A stretch of DNA of 64,000 nt from Sarcocystis neurona (Eukaryota; Apicomplexa; Conoidasida; Eucoccidiorida; Sarcocystidae): positions 3,363,600 to 3,427,599 of the forward strand of contig KL647289.1 in the NCBI GenBank assembly GCA_000727475.1, read 5' to 3'. The notes beneath the pieces were generated by a model that worked only from the letters and a program-made list of their open reading frames with translations, was not told the DNA's origin and did not search any database. Position 1 is the stretch's first letter. Each line of letters starts with the position of its first letter. The position numbers and the translations under genes were made by a program. This document shows, piece after piece, positions 10,344 through 20,992 of the stretch.

Positions 10344-13163
10344 ATGCCTCTAGGGCTGTTCGCCTGCCGTCACGCTGCCGCAGCAGCAGACGGGGGCGTC
10401 TGGACGCCTGTGCTGCGGCTTGGAGGCTCCCGGCCACTCGCTTCCATCGCACGCAGTGCTGCCGGGGCGTACAGGAGCAGCAGGAGCGAAATTGGGAGGA
10501 AAAGTACTCGTAGCAGCAGGTCGGGACGTGGAGCAGCAGCTGCTGGTCTGTCGCCGCCGTGGGGACGCCACTGCAGCAGCAGCAGCGAGTCAGAGAGCGT
10601 GGAGTTGTGCGCAGCGGCAGACACTGCCTCAGAAGAAGAAGAGGAAGAAGGACGCTGCTGCCGCCGCGGTCCTTTTAAGCGTGCGAGGCACGTAGCAGCC
10701 GAGAATTCGGTCGCTTCTATGCAGCGGGACTGCGGCTGGCACCACTGCAAGGAGCCGTATTGTGGGGTCCGGGACGGGCGCAGCGAAGACGTGGTGAGGT
10801 GTCGCTTCTCCCCTAATGGTAGTTTTCTCGCTACATGCACCAGTAGCGGCGCTCTGCGAGTTTACGAAGTAGAAACAGGACAGCGAATCTGCAACATCCC
10901 CTACGCGCACGCAGGAGGAATAAATGATATATGCTGGCATCACTCTTCTGGATACGTTTTCACCGCCTCTTCTGATGGGTCTGCTGCTCTCTTTCCCTTG
11001 ACGTTTCGCCCCGCAGGCGGCGCTGCGAGGCGGCTGCTGCGCCGCAGCGGCGAGGCGGCTTATTCGTCTTCCGCACAGCTCCCGCTGCATGTGGAGACTG
11101 CTGTGGCCCCAGTTCTGGAGTTTTTTCCACGTGTTGCTGCGGCTGGTGCTTCCACCGCAGGTACGCCTTTTGCTGCTGCCGGCGCGGGGAGGGGCGGCGG
11201 AGGAACAGCGGGCAGCGGAGGGTCGACACTGAGCGCAGCAGCATCGGCACGCCACAGAAGCTTCAACAGCAGCAACGGCGGCGTGGCGGTGGCACCCGTC
11301 ACCTGCGTCGCTGCTCCACAAAACAGCTCTGCCGCCTCCTCTGCGCACTGTATGTACACCGGAAGTTACGACGAGTTTCTACGCAGCTGGGATATGCGGG
11401 TAGCCCGCGGTCCTCTGCTGCAGGTCCGTGCCCACGACGGTCCCGTGACCTCTCTAGACTTCATTGAAGCTTCTCCGCTGCTGCTGCCCCCGTATATTCC
11501 GTCTCGCACTGCGTTTTTTTCGCACGACTCCTTATCCCCTGTCATATCCCGCACCAACAACGTTTCCTGCTGCTGCTGTGCAACGAGGTCCTCCCCGTGC
11601 CGCTGTAGCTCTTCCTGCTGTGGCTACGACTTGGCAGTCTGTGGCAGTTGCTGCTGCTACTCGTCGTCTTCATCTGACAGAGACCACCGTTCAGGGGGTG
11701 GTGAAGAAGGACTCGCCTGTGCTGCTGCGGAGACGGCAGTTGCCAGTGCTGCAGCCGCTCTTGGTGGTAGCCGCAGCGGAAGAAGAGCTCCGTATTCTTC
11801 TGCGGCTGCTGCTGCAGCAGCCGTCAGTCTTCCTGATATGCTTGCGTCTGCGTCTGTTGACGGTCTTGTGCGTCTGTGGCAAGCGCCCGCGTTGAAGCTG
11901 CTACGAACTACGCGTAGCGGGCGCGGAGGGTGGGAGGGAGGGAGCAGCGGAGCGACTGCTGCGTCCCCGTCTGCAGCAGCAGCAACAGTCGGAAGAAGTA
12001 GCAGCAGCAGTGTGGGGTGCGGGTCGCCCGCTGTTGCTGCGGCTGTAGCCAGTGCTGGCTGCTGCCACGTGACTTGGAGTCGCTCTGGAAACTTTCTGCT
12101 GTGTCTGTACGAACAAGGACTCGGCGGGGGCACGGTGCTGCGCTTGCACACCCTGCAGCAGCCGCGGCTGGAGCGCAGATTGCCAAGGAGGCAGCAGCTC
12201 CCGAAGAACCAGCAGCGAGAGCAGCAGGGGGGTCACAGGGGAAAGCGAAGCAGGTCGGAGGGAGAGCGAGATGGGAGGCTGGCCGCTGGAACGGGGGGTG
12301 AGGGACAGCGTTCACAGCACCTTGACGGATTAACAGAAGAGAGTGAAGAAGAAGAAGATATAGCAGCAGAAGAAGAGAAGTGGTGGGGTCAGGAAACTTG
12401 CATGCCGCTTCCGGTCCCCTTTATGTGGGATGAGGCTGTTCAGCACGAGCTGCTGCAGGGTGCCTTTGACGCTTCCTGGCACCCAGCCCCAAGCAGGCAG
12501 GGCCCTCTTTCTCCAGCGGCAGGGCGGCGCCCGAACGCAGCAGCAGCTGCATCATCCGCGTGCTGTCCTGGCGAAGGGGACCACCAGGCAGCAAGTGCAG
12601 CAGCACGGCTACGAGATGATGACAGCTCGTGCAGTGGCTCAGGGCCACACGAGAGCGGAAAGGGGGGTATTGCCGGCGTGGGAAGTCCGGCTGCCTGTGC
12701 CGCTCCTGATGCTACAGCTTGCCGTTGTGCTGCTGTTGCGGGGGTCGCTCAAGGCGGGGCTGCTGCTGCTCATGCTGCTTCTCCGTCTTCTGTTGCTCCG
12801 TGGCCGTTTTGGACAGCCCCAGCAGCGTCATGGAGGAGCGACGGCGCTGCCGCTCTGCACGAGCTGCTCTGTAGAAAAGAGAAGATTTTTTCTCCTTACG
12901 GAACTTTCTGGCGTGACTGCGCGGTGCTTCCGGGCAGTGACGGATGCGTGCGTGTCTTCGACGCCTTGCGGGGCAAGCTACTGCACACACTTGTGCCCGC
13001 TGCGGAGGTCAGCAGCAGCAGCAGTCGCAGTGCGGTCTGCACAAGTGTAGACGCACATCCAGACTGGTCGGTGGGCGTCCTCGCTTCCAGCTGCAGCGCC
13101 CCGGACGGGGCCGTCGTGCTCTGGCTGTGGGACTGGGATGAGGAGGTGTGGAAGGGCGACTAA
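10344..13163 (+). CDS. WD40-repeat protein, WDR5-like, with long homopolymer insertions
   Basis: A single open frame of 939 codons from ATG 10344 to TAA 13161-13163. After an Ala/Ser/Arg-rich N-terminus and an acidic run (about residues 93-100), WD40 blades follow: about 148-190 (CRFSPNGSFLATCTSSG, then VYEV), 191-218 (INDICWHHSSGY, SSDGSAALF), 319-370 (MYTGSYDEFLRSWDMR), 371 to about 525 (VTSLDFIEAS, a long Ser/Ala insert, then ASASVDGLVRLW), about 572-607 (CHVTWSRSGNFLL), about 838-890 (FSPYGTFW, SDGCVRVFD) and about 899-933 (VDAHPDWSVGVLASS, VVLWLW). The order and wording of the blades parallel WDR5, including the last blade (CHPTENIIASA in animal WDR5). WDR5 is about 334 residues; the excess here is homopolymer insertion, mostly in blade 4 and between blades 5 and 6. 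WDR5 is a scaffold of SET1/MLL histone H3K4 methyltransferase complexes in the nucleus. WD40 membership is certain; WDR5 orthology is inferred. Confidence 0.8.
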   Translation: MPLGLFACRHAAAAADGGVWTPVLRLGGSRPLASIARSAAGAYRSSRSEIGRKSTRSSRSGRGAAAAGLSPPWGRHCSSSSESESVELCAAADTASEEEEEEGRCCRRGPFKRARHVAAENSVASMQRDCGWHHCKEPYCGVRDGRSEDVVRCRFSPNGSFLATCTSSGALRVYEVETGQRICNIPYAHAGGINDICWHHSSGYVFTASSDGSAALFPLTFRPAGGAARRLLRRSGEAAYSSSAQLPLHVETAVAPVLEFFPRVAAAGASTAGTPFAAAGAGRGGGGTAGSGGSTLSAAASARHRSFNSSNGGVAVAPVTCVAAPQNSSAASSAHCMYTGSYDEFLRSWDMRVARGPLLQVRAHDGPVTSLDFIEASPLLLPPYIPSRTAFFSHDSLSPVISRTNNVSCCCCATRSSPCRCSSSCCGYDLAVCGSCCCYSSSSSDRDHRSGGGEEGLACAAAETAVASAAAALGGSRSGRRAPYSSAAAAAAAVSLPDMLASASVDGLVRLWQAPALKLLRTTRSGRGGWEGGSSGATAASPSAAAATVGRSSSSSVGCGSPAVAAAVASAGCCHVTWSRSGNFLLCLYEQGLGGGTVLRLHTLQQPRLERRLPRRQQLPKNQQREQQGGHRGKRSRSEGERDGRLAAGTGGEGQRSQHLDGLTEESEEEEDIAAEEEKWWGQETCMPLPVPFMWDEAVQHELLQGAFDASWHPAPSRQGPLSPAAGRRPNAAAAASSACCPGEGDHQAASAAARLRDDDSSCSGSGPHESGKGGIAGVGSPAACAAPDATACRCAAVAGVAQGGAAAAHAASPSSVAPWPFWTAPAASWRSDGAAALHELLCRKEKIFSPYGTFWRDCAVLPGSDGCVRVFDALRGKLLHTLVPAAEVSSSSSRSAVCTSVDAHPDWSVGVLASSCSAPDGAVVLWLWDWDEEVWKGD

Positions 13164-16100
13164 AGCAGCAAAATAGACAACGGCTGCTGCTCCGGCAACA
13201 TTATTCTAATGTGGAGACCGCGTCCGGGCCGCCGCTGCTGCAGCGTTTGGGACTGCGTTCATACAGCAGCACTGTATGCGCCGAGCAGTGCTGCTTCTTT
13301 TTGAGTTTGCACACAAAAGCTCAAAGGAAGAAGCTCGTGCACCCGCGTCCCCTACGCACACGACTTATTATTCATCCAGTACACACGCGATGTACTTGTG
13401 TCTCTGGAGATATGCTTCATTAATCGGGGCTGGCGTTGCTGCTGGTGCTGCTCCCGCCGTGGTGGGCAGCTCTACGACACGAGTGTCGCCGCTGCTGGAC
13501 ACGTATCAGCCTGTAACAGGGATAGCTTACGCAGCGGCGGCTACCGGGGGGTGAGGTCGGTGATATAGGAGGAGCAGGCGACCACACCTGCTGGTTTGGC
13601 TGCTTTGTGGAAGTGGTGTGGAAGTGGTCGACAAGAATAGTGTGCAACGGCTGCCGCTGGTTCACCAGGTGCCGTCAGCAGCGCAGTGGCGAAGGCGGTG
13701 CGGCTGCTTGCGGGACGAGTGTGCGGAGCTGGTGCGCAACTGACGTGGGGACACGACTGGTGGTGCTGCTGCTTTTACTTTGCAAAGTAATAACGCAGGA
13801 ACGCGGCGACTGCTACGGCTGCCGTTGTTGTCCAGTAGGAACTCCACATCAGGTCGGTGCGTCTCTGTAGGATGCTACTTCTGCCACCTACTGCGTACTG
13901 AAAAGAAGCAGCCAAGACGGCTTCTTGGAGGCTCCTTGGCATGAACATGCTAAGGATGCACTGCCATGGGGCTGCTGCTACTTATGAACGCCTCAGGCAT
14001 TTCCTGTCGTATTGCCAGGGGCTTTGCCTGAGTGCTGCTGCTGCGTAAAGTCTTCTTCTCCGCATTAGCTGCTGCCACCACCGTTCATCCGATTATGGGC
14101 TGCACAGACTATTGCTTGTGCCGGCCGCGGACACTGCTGCTGCTTGTATGCTACTACTGGCAGAGCTCTCCGTCCGTTGTTGGACCTCGACCGCGTGCAC
14201 CTGAGGTTGCACGTCCACTGTCAGTTCATCGCTGACGATGCTGCTACGCTGCTACGGCGTCTGCAATGCTGCTGCGCGGAGACTGAACAGCGCAGCAGGT
14301 GCTGCTTAAAGGATGCTTCAGTGTTGAGCGCTTGACATGGGGACGTCCGTAGGGCAGCTGCTGTGTGGAAGCAACAGACTGTTGCGTACAACTCTTACTT
14401 CAGTTGAAGGAATGAAACATAGCTGAAAGTGTCTCATACTGATGAGGTGATCCAGGTGAATGAAGCTAGAAGGTGCTTGTGTATGTTTTGTGCTGAGTGA
14501 CTGCTGCTACCCTATTTGAGATGCCGCTAGTATATGTGTCCTGTCTAGGGGGATGTCAGCTGCTCCTGTGCACCGACAGCTGCACACGTGAGCTCATATG
14601 GTGAACCTTTTCTGACTAAATACTTTGTGCTTCCTGCTATTTGGGTAGAGCTTAGGGGGGGCTGCACCTGCAGTTGCGATCTTGCCTGTTGTCGAATGGC
14701 CTTATGCTAGTAAATGTATGCTGTTCTGAGGACATTTTGCTGGACCCACAGCTCCTGCCTAGCGCTGCTGAGGCACACAAATATCACCAGTTGATGAGAC
14801 GTTGATAAATTTCCCTAGATTCGAGTGTGCTGTTGTATCGCTGTCAAGTTGGTGCTCGGCTCAGAGTGCTAGGCCGGGACTGGAAGGAACCGGTTTAGAA
14901 TCAATTTGTTTACTTTGCACACGTCTCTTGACACGCGAACCTATCCGATTGTATGGAACAAAACAAAAACTACATCGCTGGATGCAGATGTACACGCACA
15001 CGCACACGCGGAGCCGCCTACCGTCGCAAGCTGCAATGGTGAAGTTCTGTTCATATTCTTTTGCATGCCAAAGCATGCAACAGGACCGGCGGCGGCAGCA
15101 CCGGGGTGCACAGTTGGTTGCAATGTCTTGAAAAGATGAACCACTAGAGCATCAGGAGAAATAGCAGCGCATCGGTTGGCGCGACGAAGCAGTAGCCATA
15201 CCAACAAGAAAAGCTCGGCGCTCAGCAGCAGCAGCAGCAGTAAAACAGCATCAGCAGCAAAGAACACGTGCACCTAGACATGAGCAACAGCAACGGCGGA
15301 CCACTAACAACCAGCATCGGCACAAGAAGCAACAGCGTCGAGAATTCCATCTTTTGATGATAGTATGCGGGACTGTGACTAAGTGGCAGAACTCCTCCTG
15401 AAAATGTCATGCGAAGGTTGCACAAAGCTTCCAAGCAACTGACAACAGTTTAGCTTCCAAATCGTCCACACAGAAGCACCGTGTGGGGGTATGTTGGAGC
15501 AGGTGCACGAAGGAATCCCTTACACTCGTCACGCGTATCGTGAAGCGCACACGAGGCATTTTGACTACTGTTCTTCCTGTCGTCGAGTACGGACATGGTT
15601 CTTTCAAACCCCGGAATACAAATATTCAGGTGTATCTGTGTGCACGGATGACGTCGTACACAGGTCAAGAAGCTGGTGTTTGTGCGTCGTGCCCTTTAAT
15701 TCTAAGAAGACGCGTGTGCAATTGTGTACTGGTCAGTACACTCTGTTTGCTACTTCAACGTCACTCTACAGTGTCCTTTAATATATTCATATGTGTATGT
15801 AAACGTATGCGTGTACATGTGTCTTAGCAGATTTTGGTACTTTCACATTAGGGACATCCGTATTTTTCTCTTCTTGCCCGCGCCTACTATTCTCTCTGCT
15901 CAAGAGTTGTGATGTCCCGTATGCACGTGGTGCACAGCTTGGTTCTGCGTGGCGACCTCGTCATTCGCTCTCTCTCTTCGCGCACTGTCTGCCTTCATGG
16001 TATGGAAGCATGACCTTAGCATATCTCCCTTTCAGAGTTCTACGTGTATTTAAGACAGTCGCTGACATCTTTTTGCCGCTAGTTGTTCTATCCAGCCAAT

Positions 16101-16357
16101 GATGTCGTCATGACCGGGTGCTCTAGGGCTGCTCTACTACGCTTGTAATCGACTTGTAGGTGAGTATTTGCATATGCAAATTTAGATGGATACGTATGCG
16201 GTATACATTTGCAGAATCCAAGTGTGTTTCCTATTGAGTAGTTTTGGGGTCCGTCACTGCCTGTGCCTGTGCCGCCGTCCAAATCTTTGCCCCGCAGCTT
16301 TTACTTGCCTCCCACTTTCTCCGTGTCCCACACTATTGTGTCCGTCTTTTGTCTTGA

Positions 16358-16987
16358 TTGTCCACCGTTTCCTCTATTCTCCGCTGCTTATCAGGTGACT
16401 TCATTGTTTGTACAAAACCCTTCGACTTCGTAGCCTACACGTTGCCTACTTTCCTTTTTTACTGCCAGTCGTACGACACACATATATCACAAGGGTGTGC
16501 ATTAGAGAGGCGCGTCTTTGCAGAAGGTAAATTAAGATTCAAATGCATGTGCAGTCGCGTCGCTACCAGTTTAACCGTGGGACTGGCGGCGCAGCAACAT
16601 CACCAGAACGAGCGGTTAGTACGAGCACCGCGCAGCGCCCGCAGCAAACACCAGGACAGAAACGCAGTTGCATTCCTGGAAAGCTGTGTAAGACTCCGTC
16701 AGACGGTGTCCTGGAAACAGAAATGCTACCGGTGTCCCGGAAACAGAAGTGCTACCTTTAAGGCAGTCTTTGAAGGGACGGCAGCAGCGGGGGCACACTC
16801 ATGGCGTATGCTACATTGCGCGGGCGTACGACGACGTCCACATACAAATAGGTATACATGTCTAGATGTGTATGTTAGGGACACGAGAGCGAACAGCGGC
16901 ATATCTTTATGCACCTATTCATACTTGTGTAGAATGCGGGAGATACATCGTGTAGTGGCACTTGCGTGTACGTATATATTTGCATAA
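16358..16987 (+). CDS. Unsupported 209-codon open frame
   Basis: This is the longest uninterrupted frame between the WD40 gene and the gap. It encodes a Cys- and Arg-rich product with no domain. Its middle contains two adjacent copies of a 24-25 bp unit (about 16708-16757, GGAAACAGAAATGCTACC and GGAAACAGAAGTGCTACC), which alone lengthen the frame. It ends in microsatellite-derived Tyr/Cys/Val residues. It is more likely a chance frame than a gene. Confidence 0.12.
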   Translation: MSTVSSILRCLSGDFIVCTKPFDFVAYTLPTFLFYCQSYDTHISQGCALERRVFAEGKLRFKCMCSRVATSLTVGLAAQQHHQNERLVRAPRSARSKHQDRNAVAFLESCVRLRQTVSWKQKCYRCPGNRSATFKAVFEGTAAAGAHSWRMLHCAGVRRRPHTNRYTCLDVYVRDTRANSGISLCTYSYLCRMREIHRVVALACTYIFA

Positions 16988-17281
16988 GCAAATATGTGAA
17001 TTGTGGAAGGTCGGATAGTGACATATTTACGTATTTTCTACATAAAGGTGCAAAGTACTGGAGGTGGACAAGTGGGGTACACCTGCAAGTTTATGTGTGT
17101 ATTCAGCATACTGAACAGAAATGAATATATATATATATTTATGTGTGTGCGCAGATACACATTCGTAATATACAGCAAAAAAAGAATCGCGCGTATACGC
17201 TAATATATATATATATATATACATATTGGGGGCCGAACACAGGTAAATACATATTTGTATACCTGTATGTATGTACTTATA

Positions 17282-17292
17282 TATGTACCGAC

Positions 17293-17323
<31 letters not shown>

Positions 17324-17339
17324 ATGCATGCACTAACCC
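17282..17339. repeat. TA tract with flanks repeated across the assembly gap (left copy)
   Basis: TATGTACCGACATT, a long (TA)n, then AATGCATGCA and ACCC abut the gap. The right edge of the gap carries almost the same string (17812-17866), differing by one missing C and the TA length. Confidence 0.8.
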
Positions 17340-17811
17340 NNNNNNNNNNNNNNNNNNNNNNNNNNNNNNNNNNNNNNNNNNNNNNNNNNNNNNNNNNNNN
17401 NNNNNNNNNNNNNNNNNNNNNNNNNNNNNNNNNNNNNNNNNNNNNNNNNNNNNNNNNNNNNNNNNNNNNNNNNNNNNNNNNNNNNNNNNNNNNNNNNNNN
17501 NNNNNNNNNNNNNNNNNNNNNNNNNNNNNNNNNNNNNNNNNNNNNNNNNNNNNNNNNNNNNNNNNNNNNNNNNNNNNNNNNNNNNNNNNNNNNNNNNNNN
17601 NNNNNNNNNNNNNNNNNNNNNNNNNNNNNNNNNNNNNNNNNNNNNNNNNNNNNNNNNNNNNNNNNNNNNNNNNNNNNNNNNNNNNNNNNNNNNNNNNNNN
17701 NNNNNNNNNNNNNNNNNNNNNNNNNNNNNNNNNNNNNNNNNNNNNNNNNNNNNNNNNNNNNNNNNNNNNNNNNNNNNNNNNNNNNNNNNNNNNNNNNNNN
17801 NNNNNNNNNNN
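17340..17811. other. Assembly gap (N run)
   Basis: 472 undetermined bases. Reading frames that cross it are meaningless. Because the same sequence flanks both sides, the gap may be a false break at a TA microsatellite and its stated size may not be real. Confidence 0.98.
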
Positions 17812-17823
17812 TATGTACGACAT

Positions 17824-17854
<31 letters not shown>

Positions 17855-17866
17855 GCATGCATACCC
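17812..17866. repeat. TA tract with flanks repeated across the assembly gap (right copy)
   Basis: TATGTACGACATT, (TA)n, AAATGCATGCATACCC directly follows the gap and is the near-copy of 17282-17339. Confidence 0.8.
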
Positions 17867-18010
17867 AAGTGACAGCGTGACGCACGAAAGACCGGATAAG
17901 CGTGCGGAGTTGCATGAAGGCACCCGCACGAGCATCACAGAGTGTAGCAGTTCTTTTACACGATAACTTGTACACACGCACGTGCATCCATGTACATGTG
18001 TGTGATGCAG

Positions 18011-19744
18011 GGGTTACTGCGCATCTATCGAATCCGAGGAAGGTGGGCGCCCCTGTACGACCCCAGTGGGGTGTGCTCTGCGGGGCTAGACAGCTGCTGT
18101 CTACCAGCTGTCCAGCAGCAGGTGCGCCTGCAGTGCATACAGCGCTGTGTATACAGATACGTACGGGAAGTCAACAAGTACATGCCTACACCTCTCTGTG
18201 TGTACAACGTCCATAGACTTCACCGGCGGAGCAGCGCTGCATACAAAGCAAAGGGTAGAGCTGCAAAAGCGTCTGTACAGAGTAGCAGCAGGAGTACAGT
18301 AGCGGCAGGCGCACCACAGCAACTGCGGCACCGGCAGCAGGCAGCGACTGCAGTACCGCCGAGAACACCGGCGCAGCAGGTGCGGCTGCTGCTGCCAGGA
18401 GCAAGTCTCGTCGTTCCCTTGCTGCATACTGCACGCGTGACTTGTGAGCATGCATTCGCCAACGAACCCAGTAGAATCGGCTTTATCGAACGAACCCGAG
18501 TGGGGACTTGTAGAATCGGCTTTATCGAGCGTTGTGGCCGCACGGAAGGAAAAAAAAAGAGACAGGTAAGCCGTTCTTTCCGCCTGTCCGCCCCTCGCTT
18601 TTCACTTTATCTACCGGCTTCAGCGGTCGCGTGCCCGTACGCGTGTGGAGCTTGCGTGTGTCTCTTCTCGACCACGCATGCCTAGCTGCTTCCGCTTCCT
18701 AGTCGTACGTTCGAGTAAGCGTTGAATCTCATATACATATATATGTACGCACGTGGGGAAGCCTATGCATATCATATACATAAACACTTCCTTACTACAA
18801 GGACAGGTGCATGCACACGCATATGTGTGTGCGCGTGTATATCACTTGTGCGCTGTGGCCTTCGTACTAGACAGATACGAACGGACTTGTGTGTCAACAC
18901 GGGAAATATTTGAAAGAGGTCTACCGAACACTTCACCAAATACACGGGGCGTCTGTGTCGTGTTGACATAAATATGTGCGTCTACTATTACACATGTGGA
19001 CCTGTATCTAAGATGCACGCCCGCTGAATAAGTCCACGTGTCGACTGTACAATAAATACATACTACTGTACAACGCCGTGAGTCGAGGCACCCACGTGTG
19101 TATTTATAGAACGTAGCGATGGTTGTGTGTGCACATAATCTACACGTGTGCGTTTCCCAAAACGTGTGTCTATTGCTTGTTACCGACGTGTATACGTGAC
19201 GTATAGAAATTTCGAATTTTGCTGCACAGCACCGCGTATACTTCCTTCCTCGTTCCCGGGCGCACCTTAAGTGTCTGCTGCAGATGATGATACCAAGACG
19301 TGCGGCAGCAACGTTTCGGTTTCTCTCTCAAGGGCTATCTATGTCTGTCTCTCTGTCTATGCTGGTCTCGCTGTAAGTGTACACACGCACGCACACTCGT
19401 ATGTGCACATACATGTAAACACGCGCACAGGCAGCGTTGCAGGAGACGCAGTCGAAACGGGCGCAATACCCGCCTTTTTTTTCTGCGCCCTGCTCCCCTG
19501 CCTTGTCTCCCTCTCTAATCCCCTGCAGTGCCAACGTCATCTACCACGTCGGTGGTACGTGCAGGCAATACCAGCGTGTAGTGCTACGTTTTTCCTTACT
19601 TGCACTTGTGTTGCCCATCCGGATTTTTGCCAGCCCCCCCTTGCACATACGTTAGACGCGTTGAAAAAGAAGCACTCGGCAGGACAGCTAGCTACGACCC
19701 GTGCTCTTCCGGTACGACAGACGAAGCTCCAGCTTCAGCGCTGA
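18011..19744 (+). CDS. Tentative two-exon gene of unknown function
   Basis: An exon bounded by an acceptor (TGTGATGCAG, ends 18010) and a consensus donor (GTAAGC, from 18566) is exactly 185 codons in phase 0. It encodes a Cys-containing segment (SAGLDSCCLPAVQQQVRL, YRYVREVNKY), a Ser/Ala/Gln-rich stretch and a repeated RIGFIER motif, ending basic (EGKKKRQ). A strong pyrimidine-tract acceptor ends at 19528; from 19529 a phase-0 frame runs to TGA 19742-19744 and could be the last exon. An upstream first exon would be needed and may lie in or beyond the gap. I do not recognise the family. The exon is plausible; the model is a guess. Confidence 0.25.
18471..18535 (+). repeat. 39-bp period repeat of GTAGAATCGGCTTTATCGA
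   Basis: Two copies of GTAGAATCGGCTTTATCGA start at 18471 and 18510, 39 bp apart, each near a CGAACCC-like string. The period is a multiple of three, so it keeps the frame of the surrounding exon and yields RIGFIER twice. Confidence 0.7.
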
Positions 19745-20992
19745 GCCGCAGTCGGCTGCAGCCCTGGGGGGAAACGGAGCCCGTCGTCCCCGTCAGCAGC
19801 AACAGGGACAGCAGCAGCACGTCCAAAAGCAGCAGCGACAGATGCGTGACCACCAGCAGCGTTACCAGCAGGAGCAGCCCCAGCAGCAGGATCCTTGACA
19901 GACAAAACTTTACTGCTGCGTATTCAAAAGCGCTTTCAGCAGTTCTGCTGGGCTGGAGTACGTATATGGATGCGGTGTGTGTACAACTGCAAACGGACCT
20001 CCAGACGCCAAGCTTGTGAGCAGCAGCAGCAGCAGAAGTACGTGGATCTGAGCAGCGGCATTATTGCATTCGTATATTGATACACAGATACTCCAACGGT
20101 GCGGTAGCTGTATCACAGAGCACTGGTGCCCGTCATGCGTCTTAACGGACAGTGGCCTGCAGTGCGTTCAGGGTGTTGCTATTTGCATGTTCGTCGACCT
20201 TTCACTGGCGCCGTTCCACGCTTTACGAGTAACTTCTCTTCTTGCCGGTGCCGCTGCTTTTCTCCCCTTTTTTTCTTGACCCTGCTGCATCATCCTCTGC
20301 GCCCTGACTCGCTCCACAGCTGCTCTGCTGGCCAGTGCCACTACTACATTACAGGCGCTGGCGGACAACGCTGTGCTGTTCACTGTTCATCTGCTGCTGC
20401 ACGCCCTCCTCTCCACTCTCCTGATTTTCTCTCTGTCGCGAAAATCAACAACACTGGAAGAAGAAGCAGTGGTAGCAGGAGCTTTGGTGCGCAACAACCG
20501 ACGTACTACAGTAGCGGCGACAACGCGCGCGGCTGTCACAGGATCAGCAGCAGCTGGTGTTCGTGGTGGTGGTGGAAGAGCGCTGCCTGCTTTCTCAGTT
20601 CCAGCAGGGCCGTCAGCAGCTGTGCCACCGTCAACCAATCCACATGCTGCAGCGGGAGCAGCAGCGGCTGGTTCGCCCCCCAACTGCAAAAAGCCGGGAG
20701 CACCTTCTGCCACCGCAGCAGCAGACCGCTGCACAGCACGGCGGGGGGCTCCAGTAGCAGCAACAGCAGCAGCAAACTGGAATGCAGCACGAGCAACAGC
20801 AGCAGCAGCGGCGACAGCCACAGCAGCGGCGGCAGAAGCGGCAGCAGGAGCAGAAAGTGCAGCAGTAGGAGCGAAGACTGCAGCAGCACGAGCAGAGACT
20901 GCCGCAGCAGCAGCACCACCAGTGAGAACGCACGTGCCGACAACTTCGTCGAGCGGGGCGTAGCGGTCGAGGCAGCAGCGTCCACCGCTGAG
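19745..20992. other. CAG-rich region upstream of the TatD start
   Basis: CAG runs at 19790-19890 and 20005-20035, and a dense CAG/GCA block at 20455-20925. The frame continuous with TatD exon 1 is open from about 20126 and would add a Ser/Cys-rich N-terminal extension (SSSSNSSS and similar). Other frames give poly-Ala or poly-Gln. Whether any of it is translated as part of TatD cannot be told from sequence alone. Confidence 0.45.

Larger units (their letters stand above)
13164..17339. other. CTG-rich, then microsatellite spacer
   Basis: 13164-14400 is CTG/CAG-rich DNA following the WD40 stop, probably 3' UTR and spacer. About 14400-15300 is unremarkable apart from CAG runs at 15221-15260. 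From 15.8 kb to the gap, TGTATA-type repeats dominate. A frame at 15491-15781 has six Cys and a coding-like look (HFDYCSSCRRV) but nothing that I recognise. Confidence 0.45.

Noticed and set aside
10629..11348. 239-codon minus-strand frame
   Set aside because: Antisense to WD40 blades 1-3, which are clearly coding on the plus strand.
17143..17880. Long frames crossing the N run
   Set aside because: They exist only because N codons cannot be stops; the flanks are TA repeats.
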